DNA of 34,038 nt from Anaerolineae bacterium. Lineage in GTDB: Bacteria; Chloroflexota; Anaerolineae; B4-G1; SLSP01. Shown here in pieces: positions 6,757-17,766 of this stretch. Below the pieces are notes generated by a model that ran no database searches, was not told where the DNA came from, and saw only the letters and a list, made by a program, of their open reading frames with translations. The stretch spans positions 1-34,038 of the forward strand of contig JAFGFI010000068.1 in the NCBI GenBank assembly GCA_016931185.1. Direction: 5' to 3'. The stretch's first letter is position 1; every line of letters starts with the position of its first letter. The translations under genes and the position numbers were made by a program.

Positions 6757-9700
6757 TTAGAAACTTGATGCCGTCCGGAGGACCAAGGGTAAGTAGATAT
6801 AGGTTTCGCTACGCGGCCCTGTGGTGAAGCTCCAGATATAGGGAGTGTTGTTCAGCGAAGTTCCATTTAAGTTTGTCCCCTCTATAACGGTTACTGTATA
6901 ACGTTGCTCCGCTGTGAATGGAGGATGGTGTAGCGTTAAGGTAATGGCTTCTGCACTCCAAGTGGGCATTAAGGCGAGGGTTGGGGTGATGATAGGAACC
7001 GTTACCGTATCAGTGAGCATCGGTTTGCTGAAGACTATCTGCAAAGGTCTATCGTGTGCAACATCGGTCGCTCCGTTTACTGGGCTGACCACTAAGATGC
7101 TAACAATGTCTTCTACAACCACAACCTCAAAAGGCCCGTAGCCACTGGCGTTGCCCTGCGCGTCACGCGCCTCGAGGCGTAGCGTGTAAGTTCCCACTGT
7201 GGTGGGGAACAACGTGTAGCTCCACGCGTCTCCGTATTGGGCTGCCAGGGTTGAACTGATCGAACCACCCGGAGGGGTGAGAAGGATGTAAAGTTCGCTA
7301 ATGCCGCTACCATCAGTGACTGTACCACTTAATACAAGCCTGGGGGACAACCCCGCGATAGAATCAACCTGGGTCTCCACGGTTACTACTGGCGGGACGG
7401 TATCCACTGTATAGGTACGGCTCAGTGTCCCCGTGGAGCGATTGCCCGCACCATCCAGGCCACAGAGATAGAAGTCAAGATCTTCGTGATCCAGGTCTGC
7501 TGTGGCTTTGAGTGCGTACCGCCAAGTTCCCGTGATGGCAGTGCCGGGTTGTGCGGCAACTTGTTCGCAGTAAGCGTCCGATGTAGCGCCAAAGCAAATT
7601 TCCATCCCGGACGCTTGCTGATCATCTTCTACCTTGCCGGTAAGTAGGGCTTGTGTATCTTGGTTAAAGACCACGCCCTGCAAGGCCATATCGGACGCGG
7701 CATCCAGTGTAATGGTTGGTGGCCGGCTGTCCACAGTGAGCGTAACCCAGTCACCGACCGTCGGCCCGTTGCCGAAGCGATCTGTCGCTTGCGGACGTAT
7801 TCTAAATTGGTTGCCGTTATCTGCGGCACCGATATTCCAGGCGTAAGCCCACTGCCCGTCCTTAGGTGTGGCATCGTTGAAAGGATAGGTGGACAACGTA
7901 TCCGTAGGGATAGTTCTCGCTTCCAGGATCAGGTACGATGCTCCCGACTCGTCATTAACCGTGCCGCGCACGGTGTTGGTATAAGGCTTAAGGTAGGTTG
8001 TTGGGGCTACGATGTCGACGCTTTCCGGTGCTGTATTATCTACGTTGTGTTGGACCCAGAACCAGTCAAACTCACCGTGAACAGGATCAGTAGCGACAGC
8101 CTGTATTTCCACTGAAGTGGTGTAGGTTGCGACAAACACGAGTCCTGTGAATTCCAGGGTTTCAGAAACACCGGGGGGGATAGTTTCCAGGGTCAATGTT
8201 AACGGAGATGGATACCCCGTCATTGGAGGCGTTGTGCCAGAGAGCCACATCGCCCCGCGCGACGTAACGGTGATATTTACATTCGATGCAACTTCAGTGC
8301 CGTAGTTGGCATAATGTAGTGTATACGTTATCATCTGTCCATGCCCCACCAGGTCGGATGCACTGTCCAGCGGCAGAGCAACGTCTGGTTTGCCATCCAA
8401 ATCAGTATCCAGGTCTTGACCAGGAGCGAGATAGAGCAAGTCGTGTTCCAGATAGCCCACCTCCACACCAGGCGGATCGGCGGTCAGAGTCAGATGCAAG
8501 TCGGCATCCGTGAACTGGCCGGCGTTGGGACACGTATCGGATTCCAATGCGGGCCAAGTGTAGGCTTGGGTGAGGGTGAAAGATTGGACGGCCATCACTT
8601 CAGCCAGGGTGTTGATGGCCAGCGTGCTGTTGAGGGGGTTCTTATCCGGCATAGCAGCCCACAGACGCAGTGCGTTTTCTTCCGTGGCAAACGCGACCAT
8701 GTGGATGGCATGCCATTCAGAAATGGCATGGGCATCGGTGATGCCAAGCCAATTGAAAGGTAGGGCGAGATCGGTATAGGCTGGTAATAGGGAGGTATCC
8801 AGTTGGTAGTAGGGCGCAACGCTTAATGTATCCGTAATTGCCTCAAGCCAAGTTGTACCATTCCAAGTCAGTAAGGAGGCGGTATCCGCGTCCTCAATCC
8901 AAAGTATATGATCGGCGGCCATCGGTTGGCCAGCGACTACCGGCAAGTTAATCGTTGTCGTTGTTGTGTAGGGATTGTATACTGTCGTCGCGCCGCCTGT
9001 TTGGGTGTCGAAGTAGATGAACAGGTCACCGTCGTTGTTCCAATCCGCGCCAGTCCAGGTTAAGCGCAGGGTGTCGGTGTTCCAGGTAGTGTAAAGGCGT
9101 TGGATAGCGTTGTTCGCCTGCCCAGGTTGGGCGTAGCGTGCTAACTCGCGGTCCGCGCCGATTTGGGAGCAGCCATTGTCCATCCAGCCGTGATAATCTA
9201 GTGTAGTGGTAAGGACCGGGGTAGTGCGGAAGTCGGCGTAGAGGGGACCAAAAGTGTGCTGTTCTTCGTTGCCATGGATATCGCGCGCGATGATGTGCGC
9301 GTAAAGTACCTGCCCGTCATTGATCTGCTGTATGTGATGCCGTGCATCGGTTGTGTTGTACGCTGTGAGGTCTGCTTGAGCGGGGAATTCACTGGTACTC
9401 CAGCCGACGTCATAGCCTGCCAGACCACTGCCATCGCTGCTGGCAGTCCAGGTTATGAACAGTGTTGGGGAAACGACATCGGAGATTGTCTGTCCTGATA
9501 GGATGGGGGTGCGAATGCCCGTACTGTTCGTATATGCGAGCGTGACTGTAACCGGCTCAGGCGGTGTGACGTCAACGTAGATGGTGTCTGTGACTTGTGT
9601 GGTGCGCCCGGCCACATCGGTGATGCGGCCCGTGAAGGTGTAGGTTGCGCCATCAAGAAGAGGCATATTATCTGGCGTGGCATCGGGCTGCCAGGCATAG

Positions 9701-12700
9701 CGCCAGGTATGTTCGCCTATCACCATCACTGTTTGCCAATTTTCCTCGGATGACGTCCCCACTTCCTTAACCTGTATTGTGTCCACTCCTCCTGTCTCTG
9801 TATAGGGGGCAGTGAGGATGAGATGTCCAGAGGAGATACGATGGGCCGAGGTCAGTACGTCGGTGGGGAACGCGATATCAGGCATCAGGGTGTCCACGTA
9901 GAAGGTAATCGGTCGTGTGGCTGTCTGCACGTAACCATGGTGGTCAGCGACTACGGCTAACAAGGTGTGGGTCCCTTCAACCGGTGTGGGCCAGGTGGTG
10001 GCCCACTGCCCGCCATAGTAGCTACCAGGTGTCCAAGTACCGGTATAGATTATGGCACTATCTACGGTGACCGTCAGCGCTTTCAAACCCAGGGTGCGTT
10101 CAGCATAAACACCGCCCGCTACTGCAATGGGGTCTGTGCTAGTAAAGACGCTACCATAGGTGGGGGTGAAAATCACGGTATCCAGCGGGCTAGTGATAGC
10201 GTCGCGCGCGCGCAAGGTGAAATTAGGAGCATCCTCGCTGGTCTTTCCATAACGGTCATAAGCGCGTATATAAGCTTTAGACGCAGCCTGGTGTCCAGGG
10301 ACCAAGCAAGTGGTCTCGATCCGATAGAGGCGCGTGGTATCGCTCATCCAGGTAGACCACCACTCCGAGGTGTACGCAGTGCGGTCGCTAGGTAGAACAG
10401 CGCATGGACATTCGAAGCCTTCCTGTACCAGGTTGAAGTCCTCGGCCGTGCAGATGTATTCGGTACGTGCTGTATCCCCTGTGCCTGTTAACTCAAATTC
10501 CACGCTGACCTGGGGGGCGTAGGTGTCGATCTCACCCTGCCATTGCGGCCAAGTGGAGACGGTCGCGTTATGGTTGCTCAGTACGTCGGTAGCGCGCAGG
10601 TCGATTTGATAGAAGCCCTCGTTTAAATTATCAGGAATGACATGGCTCCAGGTGGTTTGGATGATGCCTTTGCCAGACTCCGCTAACGTCGCGGGCTGCC
10701 AGTTCAGCCACGGCTGTCCCTCGCGCCCGATAGTGTACAGGGTCTTAACTTCCGAATCTGACAGCGCGCGGTTAAAGATGACAATTTCGTCCATCATTCC
10801 GTCAAAGGGCCTATCACCGTCCCTCCAATTCCCGATTTGTCCCGGACCCAGGTCACCGGGGAGGGCGGTGGTGAAATTCTCGACAGTGTCCAGGTTACCA
10901 TTGACGTAAAACGCCACCTGTTTTTGCCCCGTATCATAAACGTAAACCACGTGTACCCATTGATCGAATGTACTTGCGTCAAAGATGACGTTGCTGTACG
11001 CGGTTAACGGGGAATTCCCGTTTAGCGCAAATTCTAATTGTCCATCTGTTACTAAGTGGAGATGGACATTGCCCAAGTTCCACCCATCGTGATGGAGGAG
11101 TGAGCGCAGTGATGAGGGTAGTTCTGAAATCTTGAGCCACATCCCAATAGTTAATGCATCGGAGTCGGGAAGATCAGGGATGTTAATGTAGTCATCGATG
11201 CCGTCAAAACGTACCGTAGTGCCGTCTAACCCACTCTGACCCGCTGTGGGGCACGTATCTCCTATACACGTGCCGTAGTTGTAGCCTGCTGCATCGTGGA
11301 AGATCGTTGTACCCGTCGCTTCATCCAGGTGGAATAACAAATCTATATCCACGGGTGAAAGTGTACTCGCAATCTCAATGGGGGTGTAGGCAATCTCTAA
11401 TCCCGCGATCCCTGCTGCTGTGACACCAGGATCGATGATCGGGCCGCTGATGGTAAGTGCCCCGGTGATGACGGTGTTCACCTCCCCCAATCCCGTATCT
11501 GTGATGCTGGCCTCTGGTGGAGTAGTGTCCAGGCGCAAGTTAATGGCCAGCGGGGAGTGGGAAACATTGCCCACGCTGTCGCTAGCGCGGACGATGAAGA
11601 TGTATTCACCACTGGGATCGACCAGTAGCTCGTCAGCATTGTTCTTAGTGGGGAGTTGGTAGTCAAGATTCCACGCCCAACTTGTGCCTCCCAACGACGT
11701 TAGCGTTGCCGTTTGCCAACCTTGCCCGGCGACATCATTCTGGCCTTCTAAGAGCACTTGGACGGTACGCACGTCGCTGCCGGGATCACCGCCGAAGTCT
11801 AGTAGGTCTTGTACACTACCATAGAGAGGAACCGACCATGTGCCGCCCGCGTGCTGCGTGGCGGTGACGATTGCGCCGTTCTCGATAGGGGTGGTGATGT
11901 CCGGCGGGTAGATGTCTACAATAATGGTAGTGCCCACGGTGTCGGTGAACGTGTGCCCCACAACATCGGTGGCACGGGTATACAAAGTGTAAGTGCCTGC
12001 TTGCAAAGGCACCTGCCAGCCCCAGGCCCATGCGCTGGTGCCATTTACTTGCTCCCACTCGCCATTGTCGACACTGATCCCAACGAATACGACACTGGAC
12101 GTGGGATCTTCTGCGATACCACCGATGATGAGGGTCTCGCCTGTGCCTTGAAGGTATTGACCATCGGCGAGGGAAGTTACCTCGGAGGAAGGGAGATCCG
12201 CATCCACTATGACCGGTTGATTTTGGGTAAAGTTGATGTTCAGGTTGCCGGGGTAATAGACTTCATAATTCAGATCGCCGACGAAATGCGCGGATAAATC
12301 ATCTATCGCATGGGTGAAGTCCCCCGGGTTTTGCGCGCTGATGCTCCATGTCTCCAGTGTGTCATCATCCTCTTCGCCATCATCGTCTTCTAGTACAAGA
12401 ATCGTAGATTGGTTACAGAAGGCCAGGTCTGCGTTGAGATCCCAGTCCTGCCCCGCCAACACTTTGTCAGGCCACGAATACCACACGTTGCTGTCATCTA
12501 AGCGAACTACTACTTCAGAACCATCCACCGTATACCACCAGGGGATGTCGGTATCAGCTTCTGAGGTACAGTGTAATATGTTAAAGGACACGCGTGCGCA
12601 AGCCGGATTATTTACCAGTTGAACATCCACTTGATTGACGATGTTGACGGCCTGCGAACTGGTATTGGTATCCACTGGCACATCTGCCGTTAGCGTCAAA

Positions 12701-15700
12701 GCTTGCCCCATAAAGAGCGTGAAATTGTTGTGGCTTATATCGCCGTGTTTCAGTATAGTGGGGAAACCCACCACGAGATCGCCAGTTGCATAATAGGGGG
12801 TGTCTAGCTTATTTTGCACTGTTACCGTATAGGCTAACGTTGTGCCAGGCGTGACGACGCCATCCACATCGTCAATGGCGGTGTACACGGCCACCGGGCT
12901 GGCGTTGGCGACGCGTGGGTGGAAGGGATAGTCGGCGGCGTTCTCTGCGTGCAGGATTTTCTCTACGTTATCATTCATCCCATCACCATCGGTATCAGCC
13001 TGGGTGGGATCGGATGTTACCCATGTCTGTAAAGTGGGATTTTGTCCATAAGTAAAGGCCCATCCGTGGACCTCAACATCATCGGTGAGACCATCGCCAT
13101 CCGTGTCAGCTTGGACTGGATCGGAACCGGCGCGGAGTTCCTCAGCATCGGAAAGGCCGTCTCCGTCATAGTCACTATTTAAAATCGATACACGGACACC
13201 GGTTTCTGATAATGCTGCCTCATAACCATCGGCAAGCCCGTCGGAATCTGTGTCCCATTTGTTATCAAAGTAATCTATACCATTATACGCATAGGCGAGC
13301 AGGCCGTCACCGTCTGCATCCATCAGCGCATTAAAATCATCGTCCCACGCTAAGTGTAAACCCGCTTTACTAAAGGGCGTTCCTTCCAGTTGATAAAATT
13401 CGTCTAGGGTTGCCGGGAAGACATCATACACAATGCCAGCATCGGAGTATGTTTCCCCTTCTAATTGCCGGATATGGCAATAATAGACGATAAAGCCAAA
13501 GTATTCTATAGCGGGCATCGTATAACTGGTGAGGAAGAGTATGGGGACGTGGCTGTTGACGCCAGCTTCGAGTGTTACATACTCATCGAGTTGGATGTCT
13601 TGTTCTGTTTGCCCTGTAAGCAATATCGTGGACATATATGTCCCTGTGTGTTTCTGATTCCAGTTTGTACTCCACGTTTCTGCTTGCGGGTAAACGACGT
13701 CATCTGATGGAACCACTTCTTGCGTATCCGCTGAAATGACACCTTCTGCTAAGGCATACTTAAAATCGGTGAGGTTAAAATATGGCGTGATATGGTAATC
13801 ATGACACCAGGAAGCGAGATTGGTAACATTTTGAAACCAGCCAAAGGGTTGTGTTTGCAGCGCTGTTTTTACGCGCATCGCGACCTGTACCTTATTGCCC
13901 GCCACAAATCCTGCTTTGGGATCCTCCAATAGCGTACCTCCCCCCGGCTGAGGGATGACGTCCACAGTTTGCGTAACCATGGGCGCGGAATAGTAAACCA
14001 ATTCAGCCGCTTTTCTGGTCAGCCACTCAGTAACGCTGAAATTCCAGAAGAAGCCTATCGCTTCAGCGATACCGAGGAGTAGGGATACAATTGCCCCAAT
14101 CAGCAAACCTATACCTACAGTAAAGATAGCCGCCACGACTACGACGAAGACAAAGAGTAAGATCGCGAGTACTGTTGCTGCTAATGCGGTTGCAAACAAC
14201 GTGTTAAGCGCGATGCTGCCAAAGGCATAGCCACTCACTAAGGCTTGCACGAGGAAAACGATCCAAACAATTGCCACCTCAAAAATCAGACTGATCACGC
14301 TGGACCATAAACTGGTGGCGTTGACCACAGAGATAAGGGTGAATATGAACTGTACAACGGGAGAGACAAAGTTCCAGATTGCGGTCGCGACATAGATGGT
14401 TGTCTGGACCCATTGCATTTGATAGACGTATTGGAAAGCACTGATGATGGGCTGGAGCCACCCTACGCTATCTAGGATAAGGACGGTGATGCCTGCGATT
14501 ATGGCCACGGCAAGCAAAACCATAATCGCGCCAATTACGAGGGCCACGCCTACTCCCCATCCTTCTTTGCTAAAAGCCCATTTGAAGAACTTAACGATTT
14601 TTAAGTCTTTTGCCCAATTGGTGATATTCTCGTATGTAGAGAGTAGCCCTAAAAACTTCCAAATTCTTGTTGAGTCAGAGAAGGGATTTGTGCCCTTTAT
14701 AGCTGAGATAACTTTTTTAGAAATAAATTTGATGAGCGCGCCCCCTAGCTTTGCCCCACTTTCAGTAATTGTGACTATGGGGTCCGCCCACGCGGCGGTA
14801 TTTTCCAACAACACATCCCCCAGTTGTACCAGGCTATCCACGCCCTGGTAAATACCCAGGTAATAGAGTTGAGTGAAGAACGTCATCCCCGCGGCTTGTT
14901 CAGGATCTGGTTCGTCGTCATAAGGATAACGCTGTTCTAATTCATCCCAGTATTCGTCCAGTGGGCAGCCCTCCCAACCAGCACGGAAACGGTAGGGTGA
15001 CCAGCGGATGCCCGCAGTGGTCATCACCTGCACGCTGTTTCCAAATGGTGCATCACCCGCATCACTTGAATGTAAGTCTATGCGGAGTTGTTCTTGCTCC
15101 GTATCCCATACGACGAGGCCCTCGTCATCACTCGAGGTTAGGTCCAGGTTAACAATGCGGGCATGTTCCTCGCGCGCGAACATAATCGAGGGGGTGATAG
15201 GTGAGGATTCAGACCAGTAAGGAGTAAAGACGCGCTCTAGCAGGGCTTCAGTGTCGGTCATCGCGATGGTCATCAACGCTTCATCGAGATGCTCGTAGGT
15301 GTGAATCTCTACGCCTAACGTGTTGGTAATCCCCCACCGTTCTTCCTCGGTGGCGGCTAAATTGGTTGTGTGGTTGAAGCGGCGATAGATCTCGTTGATG
15401 TCAAGGTCGCGTGTGTTATCGTCGTTGACATCCCGTGCTGCAAGAAAGGTGTGATCAAGACCGTAAGTTAGGGCAAAGAGGGCGGCATCATCGTTGAGAT
15501 AGGGATCCACGGCTGGGTCCTCGTAAATGAAGGCCATATCTACCCCATGATCCTCGCGCACTTGCAATCCGGTCAGCGTCCACGCATCGTAATAGGTATG
15601 GATCACTTGAAGCTCGTTGTAAGCTTCGTAAGTTTTGCACATTCCATCCTCATACCCATCCTCTGCACAACGATCCACTAGAGCTTGCACCAACCATACT

Positions 15701-17766
15701 AGGCGCACTTGCTGCGCGTCCCCCCAAGCCGCATCCGGGCGGTAGAACATTTTGCCGTAGAAAGCAACGCGTGATCTGACATTCCCCTCATCATCCGTGT
15801 CGCTGATAATGTTCAACGGCACATACACGGCTTTTTCACTGCCATCTTCACTGGCATCCATTATGAAAGCACCATAATGCTCCAACTCTGCGGCGGAAGG
15901 TAAGTTTGTGTACGCGCCGCTGACCTGAATTTCCAACATGGGTACTAACTTGATATCGCCATTAGCGTTGGGGGAGGATGGCAGACTGTTGTCTACATCG
16001 TGAAAGGTTTTATTGTCATCATCTTGGATTTGTGCCCGGCGATCCTCCGGCCAATCCAACACGTTCATCGCGTACCACAGATGATCTAGATTCGTGGGAC
16101 GGAGTTGGAATTCCACGTAGGTCGGCAATCCTTCCTCAAGATTATCAATTTGGAACAGTAGCGGATTCTGATTGTCAAACGTGTTCGTACTCTGTGTGGC
16201 GGGAGAGATGTCGAGGCTGTCAGGTACTCCATCACCATCGTTGTCATCGTCAAACAGGTCGGGCATACCGTCGTTATCCAGGTCCCAATAAGCGTGCTCG
16301 CTATCAGAGAGGTTCCATTCCTGGAAATCGGTTAGCCCGTCCTTGTTGGTGTCCAATTCCAGTGGATCGGTGTACCATATCTTGCCGTTATAGGAAAATC
16401 CCTGAACTTCAAGGGCATCGGAGAGGGTGTCGCCATCTGAATCTTCACCATTGGGATTGGTATCAAGTAGTCCTTCCTGGCAGTCGGTGAGGCCGTCCCC
16501 GTCAGTATCTGTGCCATCGTCATGCTGACAATTCGATGTACCGGCACTTGTGCTGAGCATGTACCCCGGCAGCATAATCGGATTGAGGGGCGAACGATTC
16601 GGGTGATGTACGCGGTCAGTAGAGGTCGAAGCGGATTGCATCCGATTCAGCTCGCGCATCATCTCGCTCTCTTCTTGACGCGCGGCCTGTGCCTGCTGTT
16701 GCTCAACTTGCTGCTTATAGAATCCAGCGACATGTAAACTTTGTAATAGCGGAGTGCTCACGGTTGAGAACACAACGGCGATAGCCAATGCCGTGTACAA
16801 TTTCTTTGAGCGCGCGTGAGTGACCATTAACACGATGAGGAAGATCAAACTCGCGAGTGCTGACAATTGCCGCAAAGTGCACGCTACCTTGCCCCAGGTT
16901 ATAGAGGAGGGAAGTGTCATCCCTAATACCTTGCGCCCGGCAGCCGGCGCAGTACTGGCGGTGGAATTAGCATAACCAAAATCATAGAAATCCACCGTCA
17001 CATCCGCTGTCACCTGTTCGTCAGCACTTTCGAGCATTTGGAGTTGTACAATTTGGCGCAAGGGCAGGCCATCGCTACCGATCCATAATTCGCCCTCGCC
17101 GATCATATCCACATACTGGCGCGGCAAATCTAAGTTTATACCTGCTGGCAGTTCGTGATTCTCGTTCATTTGCTGCTGAATTTGCTTGCGCAAATAGCGG
17201 GCATAGCTCAGACCATCTATACGGAACGTATAGCGTGTAAAATTGAGTTGTCCTGTTGCTATCTGTCGTGTTTCGGTACCCTGGTCGACAATGTCTTTAG
17301 CGGCTGCAAGAAAAGCCATAAAATCGCCTTGGGGTGCGAAGAGGTCGGTGAAGTTGTCAATCTCCTGCCATTCCCCCGTGCTTGTGCGTGCTAAAGCGCG
17401 ATCATTTTCGATACGAACCTCGGTTCCTGTGGATGCGTCCTGCACATTGCCTTCATCGGACCAGAGATGCATCGTCATAAGCTGGGCCGGTAAATCACTT
17501 TCTCCTTCAATGTGCAGCGCGCTCTGTGTACTCTGCCGCCCAATATTGGTAACAGTCGCCTTAGGCGTGGTCGTTTGCACGATATCGGTGGAATAGCGAT
17601 AAGAGCCTGCTTTTTGGGCCTGCGCCCACGCGTCTTGAACCGCATCCGCAGCATCCCGTGCCTGTGCAGATGTCTTTACAATAGGATATGTGTAGAACAT
17701 TAAGACAAGTACACATAGTAGTGCCGCGAATCCTTGCCAGAACTTAAAGCTGTGTGATCGTTTCAT
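6757..17766 (-). CDS. giant multidomain surface protein with thrombospondin type 3 repeats, LamG and Ig-like domains
   Basis: 3669 aa. An N-terminal signal/anchor helix (about 9-30) precedes a lipoprotein-fold-like domain (about 37-290, LppX/LolA-like) and two further TM helices (about 300-345). A first cluster of five TSP3-type calcium motifs (DTDGDGLTDCQE and relatives) lies near 410-530. A polytopic hydrophobic block spans about 1069-1260, and a second set of five calcium motifs about 1480-1605. Many Ig-like modules follow, with an LamG/concanavalin-like domain (about 2145-2340, FDGIDDYINIPD) between them. Later come a DUF11-like module near 3140 and a terminal Big_5-like domain (PVNGATDVAHDRPLQIVFSK). 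The chain ends IYLPLVLRTASSF, a tail I associate with exported Chloroflexota proteins. Adhesion or cell-envelope function is inferred. The ATG overlaps the 88-aa gene by ATGA, indicating coupled translation. There is no frameshift over 11 kb. Confidence 0.93.
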   Translation of the reverse strand: MKRSHSFKFWQGFAALLCVLVLMFYTYPIVKTSAQARDAADAVQDAWAQAQKAGSYRYSTDIVQTTTPKATVTNIGRQSTQSALHIEGESDLPAQLMTMHLWSDEGNVQDASTGTEVRIENDRALARTSTGEWQEIDNFTDLFAPQGDFMAFLAAAKDIVDQGTETRQIATGQLNFTRYTFRIDGLSYARYLRKQIQQQMNENHELPAGINLDLPRQYVDMIGEGELWIGSDGLPLRQIVQLQMLESADEQVTADVTVDFYDFGYANSTASTAPAAGRKVLGMTLPSSITWGKVACTLRQLSALASLIFLIVLMVTHARSKKLYTALAIAVVFSTVSTPLLQSLHVAGFYKQQVEQQQAQAARQEESEMMRELNRMQSASTSTDRVHHPNRSPLNPIMLPGYMLSTSAGTSNCQHDDGTDTDGDGLTDCQEGLLDTNPNGEDSDGDTLSDALEVQGFSYNGKIWYTDPLELDTNKDGLTDFQEWNLSDSEHAYWDLDNDGMPDLFDDDNDGDGVPDSLDISPATQSTNTFDNQNPLLFQIDNLEEGLPTYVEFQLRPTNLDHLWYAMNVLDWPEDRRAQIQDDDNKTFHDVDNSLPSSPNANGDIKLVPMLEIQVSGAYTNLPSAAELEHYGAFIMDASEDGSEKAVYVPLNIISDTDDEGNVRSRVAFYGKMFYRPDAAWGDAQQVRLVWLVQALVDRCAEDGYEDGMCKTYEAYNELQVIHTYYDAWTLTGLQVREDHGVDMAFIYEDPAVDPYLNDDAALFALTYGLDHTFLAARDVNDDNTRDLDINEIYRRFNHTTNLAATEEERWGITNTLGVEIHTYEHLDEALMTIAMTDTEALLERVFTPYWSESSPITPSIMFAREEHARIVNLDLTSSDDEGLVVWDTEQEQLRIDLHSSDAGDAPFGNSVQVMTTAGIRWSPYRFRAGWEGCPLDEYWDELEQRYPYDDEPDPEQAAGMTFFTQLYYLGIYQGVDSLVQLGDVLLENTAAWADPIVTITESGAKLGGALIKFISKKVISAIKGTNPFSDSTRIWKFLGLLSTYENITNWAKDLKIVKFFKWAFSKEGWGVGVALVIGAIMVLLAVAIIAGITVLILDSVGWLQPIISAFQYVYQMQWVQTTIYVATAIWNFVSPVVQFIFTLISVVNATSLWSSVISLIFEVAIVWIVFLVQALVSGYAFGSIALNTLFATALAATVLAILLFVFVVVVAAIFTVGIGLLIGAIVSLLLGIAEAIGFFWNFSVTEWLTRKAAELVYYSAPMVTQTVDVIPQPGGGTLLEDPKAGFVAGNKVQVAMRVKTALQTQPFGWFQNVTNLASWCHDYHITPYFNLTDFKYALAEGVISADTQEVVPSDDVVYPQAETWSTNWNQKHTGTYMSTILLTGQTEQDIQLDEYVTLEAGVNSHVPILFLTSYTMPAIEYFGFIVYYCHIRQLEGETYSDAGIVYDVFPATLDEFYQLEGTPFSKAGLHLAWDDDFNALMDADGDGLLAYAYNGIDYFDNKWDTDSDGLADGYEAALSETGVRVSILNSDYDGDGLSDAEELRAGSDPVQADTDGDGLTDDVEVHGWAFTYGQNPTLQTWVTSDPTQADTDGDGMNDNVEKILHAENAADYPFHPRVANASPVAVYTAIDDVDGVVTPGTTLAYTVTVQNKLDTPYYATGDLVVGFPTILKHGDISHNNFTLFMGQALTLTADVPVDTNTSSQAVNIVNQVDVQLVNNPACARVSFNILHCTSEADTDIPWWYTVDGSEVVVRLDDSNVWYSWPDKVLAGQDWDLNADLAFCNQSTILVLEDDDGEEDDDTLETWSISAQNPGDFTHAIDDLSAHFVGDLNYEVYYPGNLNINFTQNQPVIVDADLPSSEVTSLADGQYLQGTGETLIIGGIAEDPTSSVVFVGISVDNGEWEQVNGTSAWAWGWQVPLQAGTYTLYTRATDVVGHTFTDTVGTTIIVDIYPPDITTPIENGAIVTATQHAGGTWSVPLYGSVQDLLDFGGDPGSDVRTVQVLLEGQNDVAGQGWQTATLTSLGGTSWAWNLDYQLPTKNNADELLVDPSGEYIFIVRASDSVGNVSHSPLAINLRLDTTPPEASITDTGLGEVNTVITGALTISGPIIDPGVTAAGIAGLEIAYTPIEIASTLSPVDIDLLFHLDEATGTTIFHDAAGYNYGTCIGDTCPTAGQSGLDGTTVRFDGIDDYINIPDLPDSDALTIGMWLKISELPSSLRSLLHHDGWNLGNVHLHLVTDGQLEFALNGNSPLTAYSNVIFDASTFDQWVHVVYVYDTGQKQVAFYVNGNLDTVENFTTALPGDLGPGQIGNWRDGDRPFDGMMDEIVIFNRALSDSEVKTLYTIGREGQPWLNWQPATLAESGKGIIQTTWSHVIPDNLNEGFYQIDLRATDVLSNHNATVSTWPQWQGEIDTYAPQVSVEFELTGTGDTARTEYICTAEDFNLVQEGFECPCAVLPSDRTAYTSEWWSTWMSDTTRLYRIETTCLVPGHQAASKAYIRAYDRYGKTSEDAPNFTLRARDAITSPLDTVIFTPTYGSVFTSTDPIAVAGGVYAERTLGLKALTVTVDSAIIYTGTWTPGSYYGGQWATTWPTPVEGTHTLLAVVADHHGYVQTATRPITFYVDTLMPDIAFPTDVLTSAHRISSGHLILTAPYTETGGVDTIQVKEVGTSSEENWQTVMVIGEHTWRYAWQPDATPDNMPLLDGATYTFTGRITDVAGRTTQVTDTIYVDVTPPEPVTVTLAYTNSTGIRTPILSGQTISDVVSPTLFITWTASSDGSGLAGYDVGWSTSEFPAQADLTAYNTTDARHHIQQINDGQVLYAHIIARDIHGNEEQHTFGPLYADFRTTPVLTTTLDYHGWMDNGCSQIGADRELARYAQPGQANNAIQRLYTTWNTDTLRLTWTGADWNNDGDLFIYFDTQTGGATTVYNPYTTTTTINLPVVAGQPMAADHILWIEDADTASLLTWNGTTWLEAITDTLSVAPYYQLDTSLLPAYTDLALPFNWLGITDAHAISEWHAIHMVAFATEENALRLWAAMPDKNPLNSTLAINTLAEVMAVQSFTLTQAYTWPALESDTCPNAGQFTDADLHLTLTADPPGVEVGYLEHDLLYLAPGQDLDTDLDGKPDVALPLDSASDLVGHGQMITYTLHYANYGTEVASNVNITVTSRGAMWLSGTTPPMTGYPSPLTLTLETIPPGVSETLEFTGLVFVATYTTSVEIQAVATDPVHGEFDWFWVQHNVDNTAPESVDIVAPTTYLKPYTNTVRGTVNDESGASYLILEARTIPTDTLSTYPFNDATPKDGQWAYAWNIGAADNGNQFRIRPQATDRFGNGPTVGDWVTLTVDSRPPTITLDAASDMALQGVVFNQDTQALLTGKVEDDQQASGMEICFGATSDAYCEQVAAQPGTAITGTWRYALKATADLDHEDLDFYLCGLDGAGNRSTGTLSRTYTVDTVPPVVTVETQVDSIAGLSPRLVLSGTVTDGSGISELYILLTPPGGSISSTLAAQYGDAWSYTLFPTTVGTYTLRLEARDAQGNASGYGPFEVVVVEDIVSILVVSPVNGATDVAHDRPLQIVFSKPMLTDTVTVPIITPTLALMPTWSAEAITLTLHHPPFTAEQRYTVTVIEGTNLNGTSLNNTPYIWSFTTGPRSETYIYLPLVLRTASSF

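Noticed and set aside
11809..12297. 162-codon + frame inside the giant gene
   Set aside because: Complement of Ig-like domain coding sequence; the giant frame is unbroken and recognisable on both sides.
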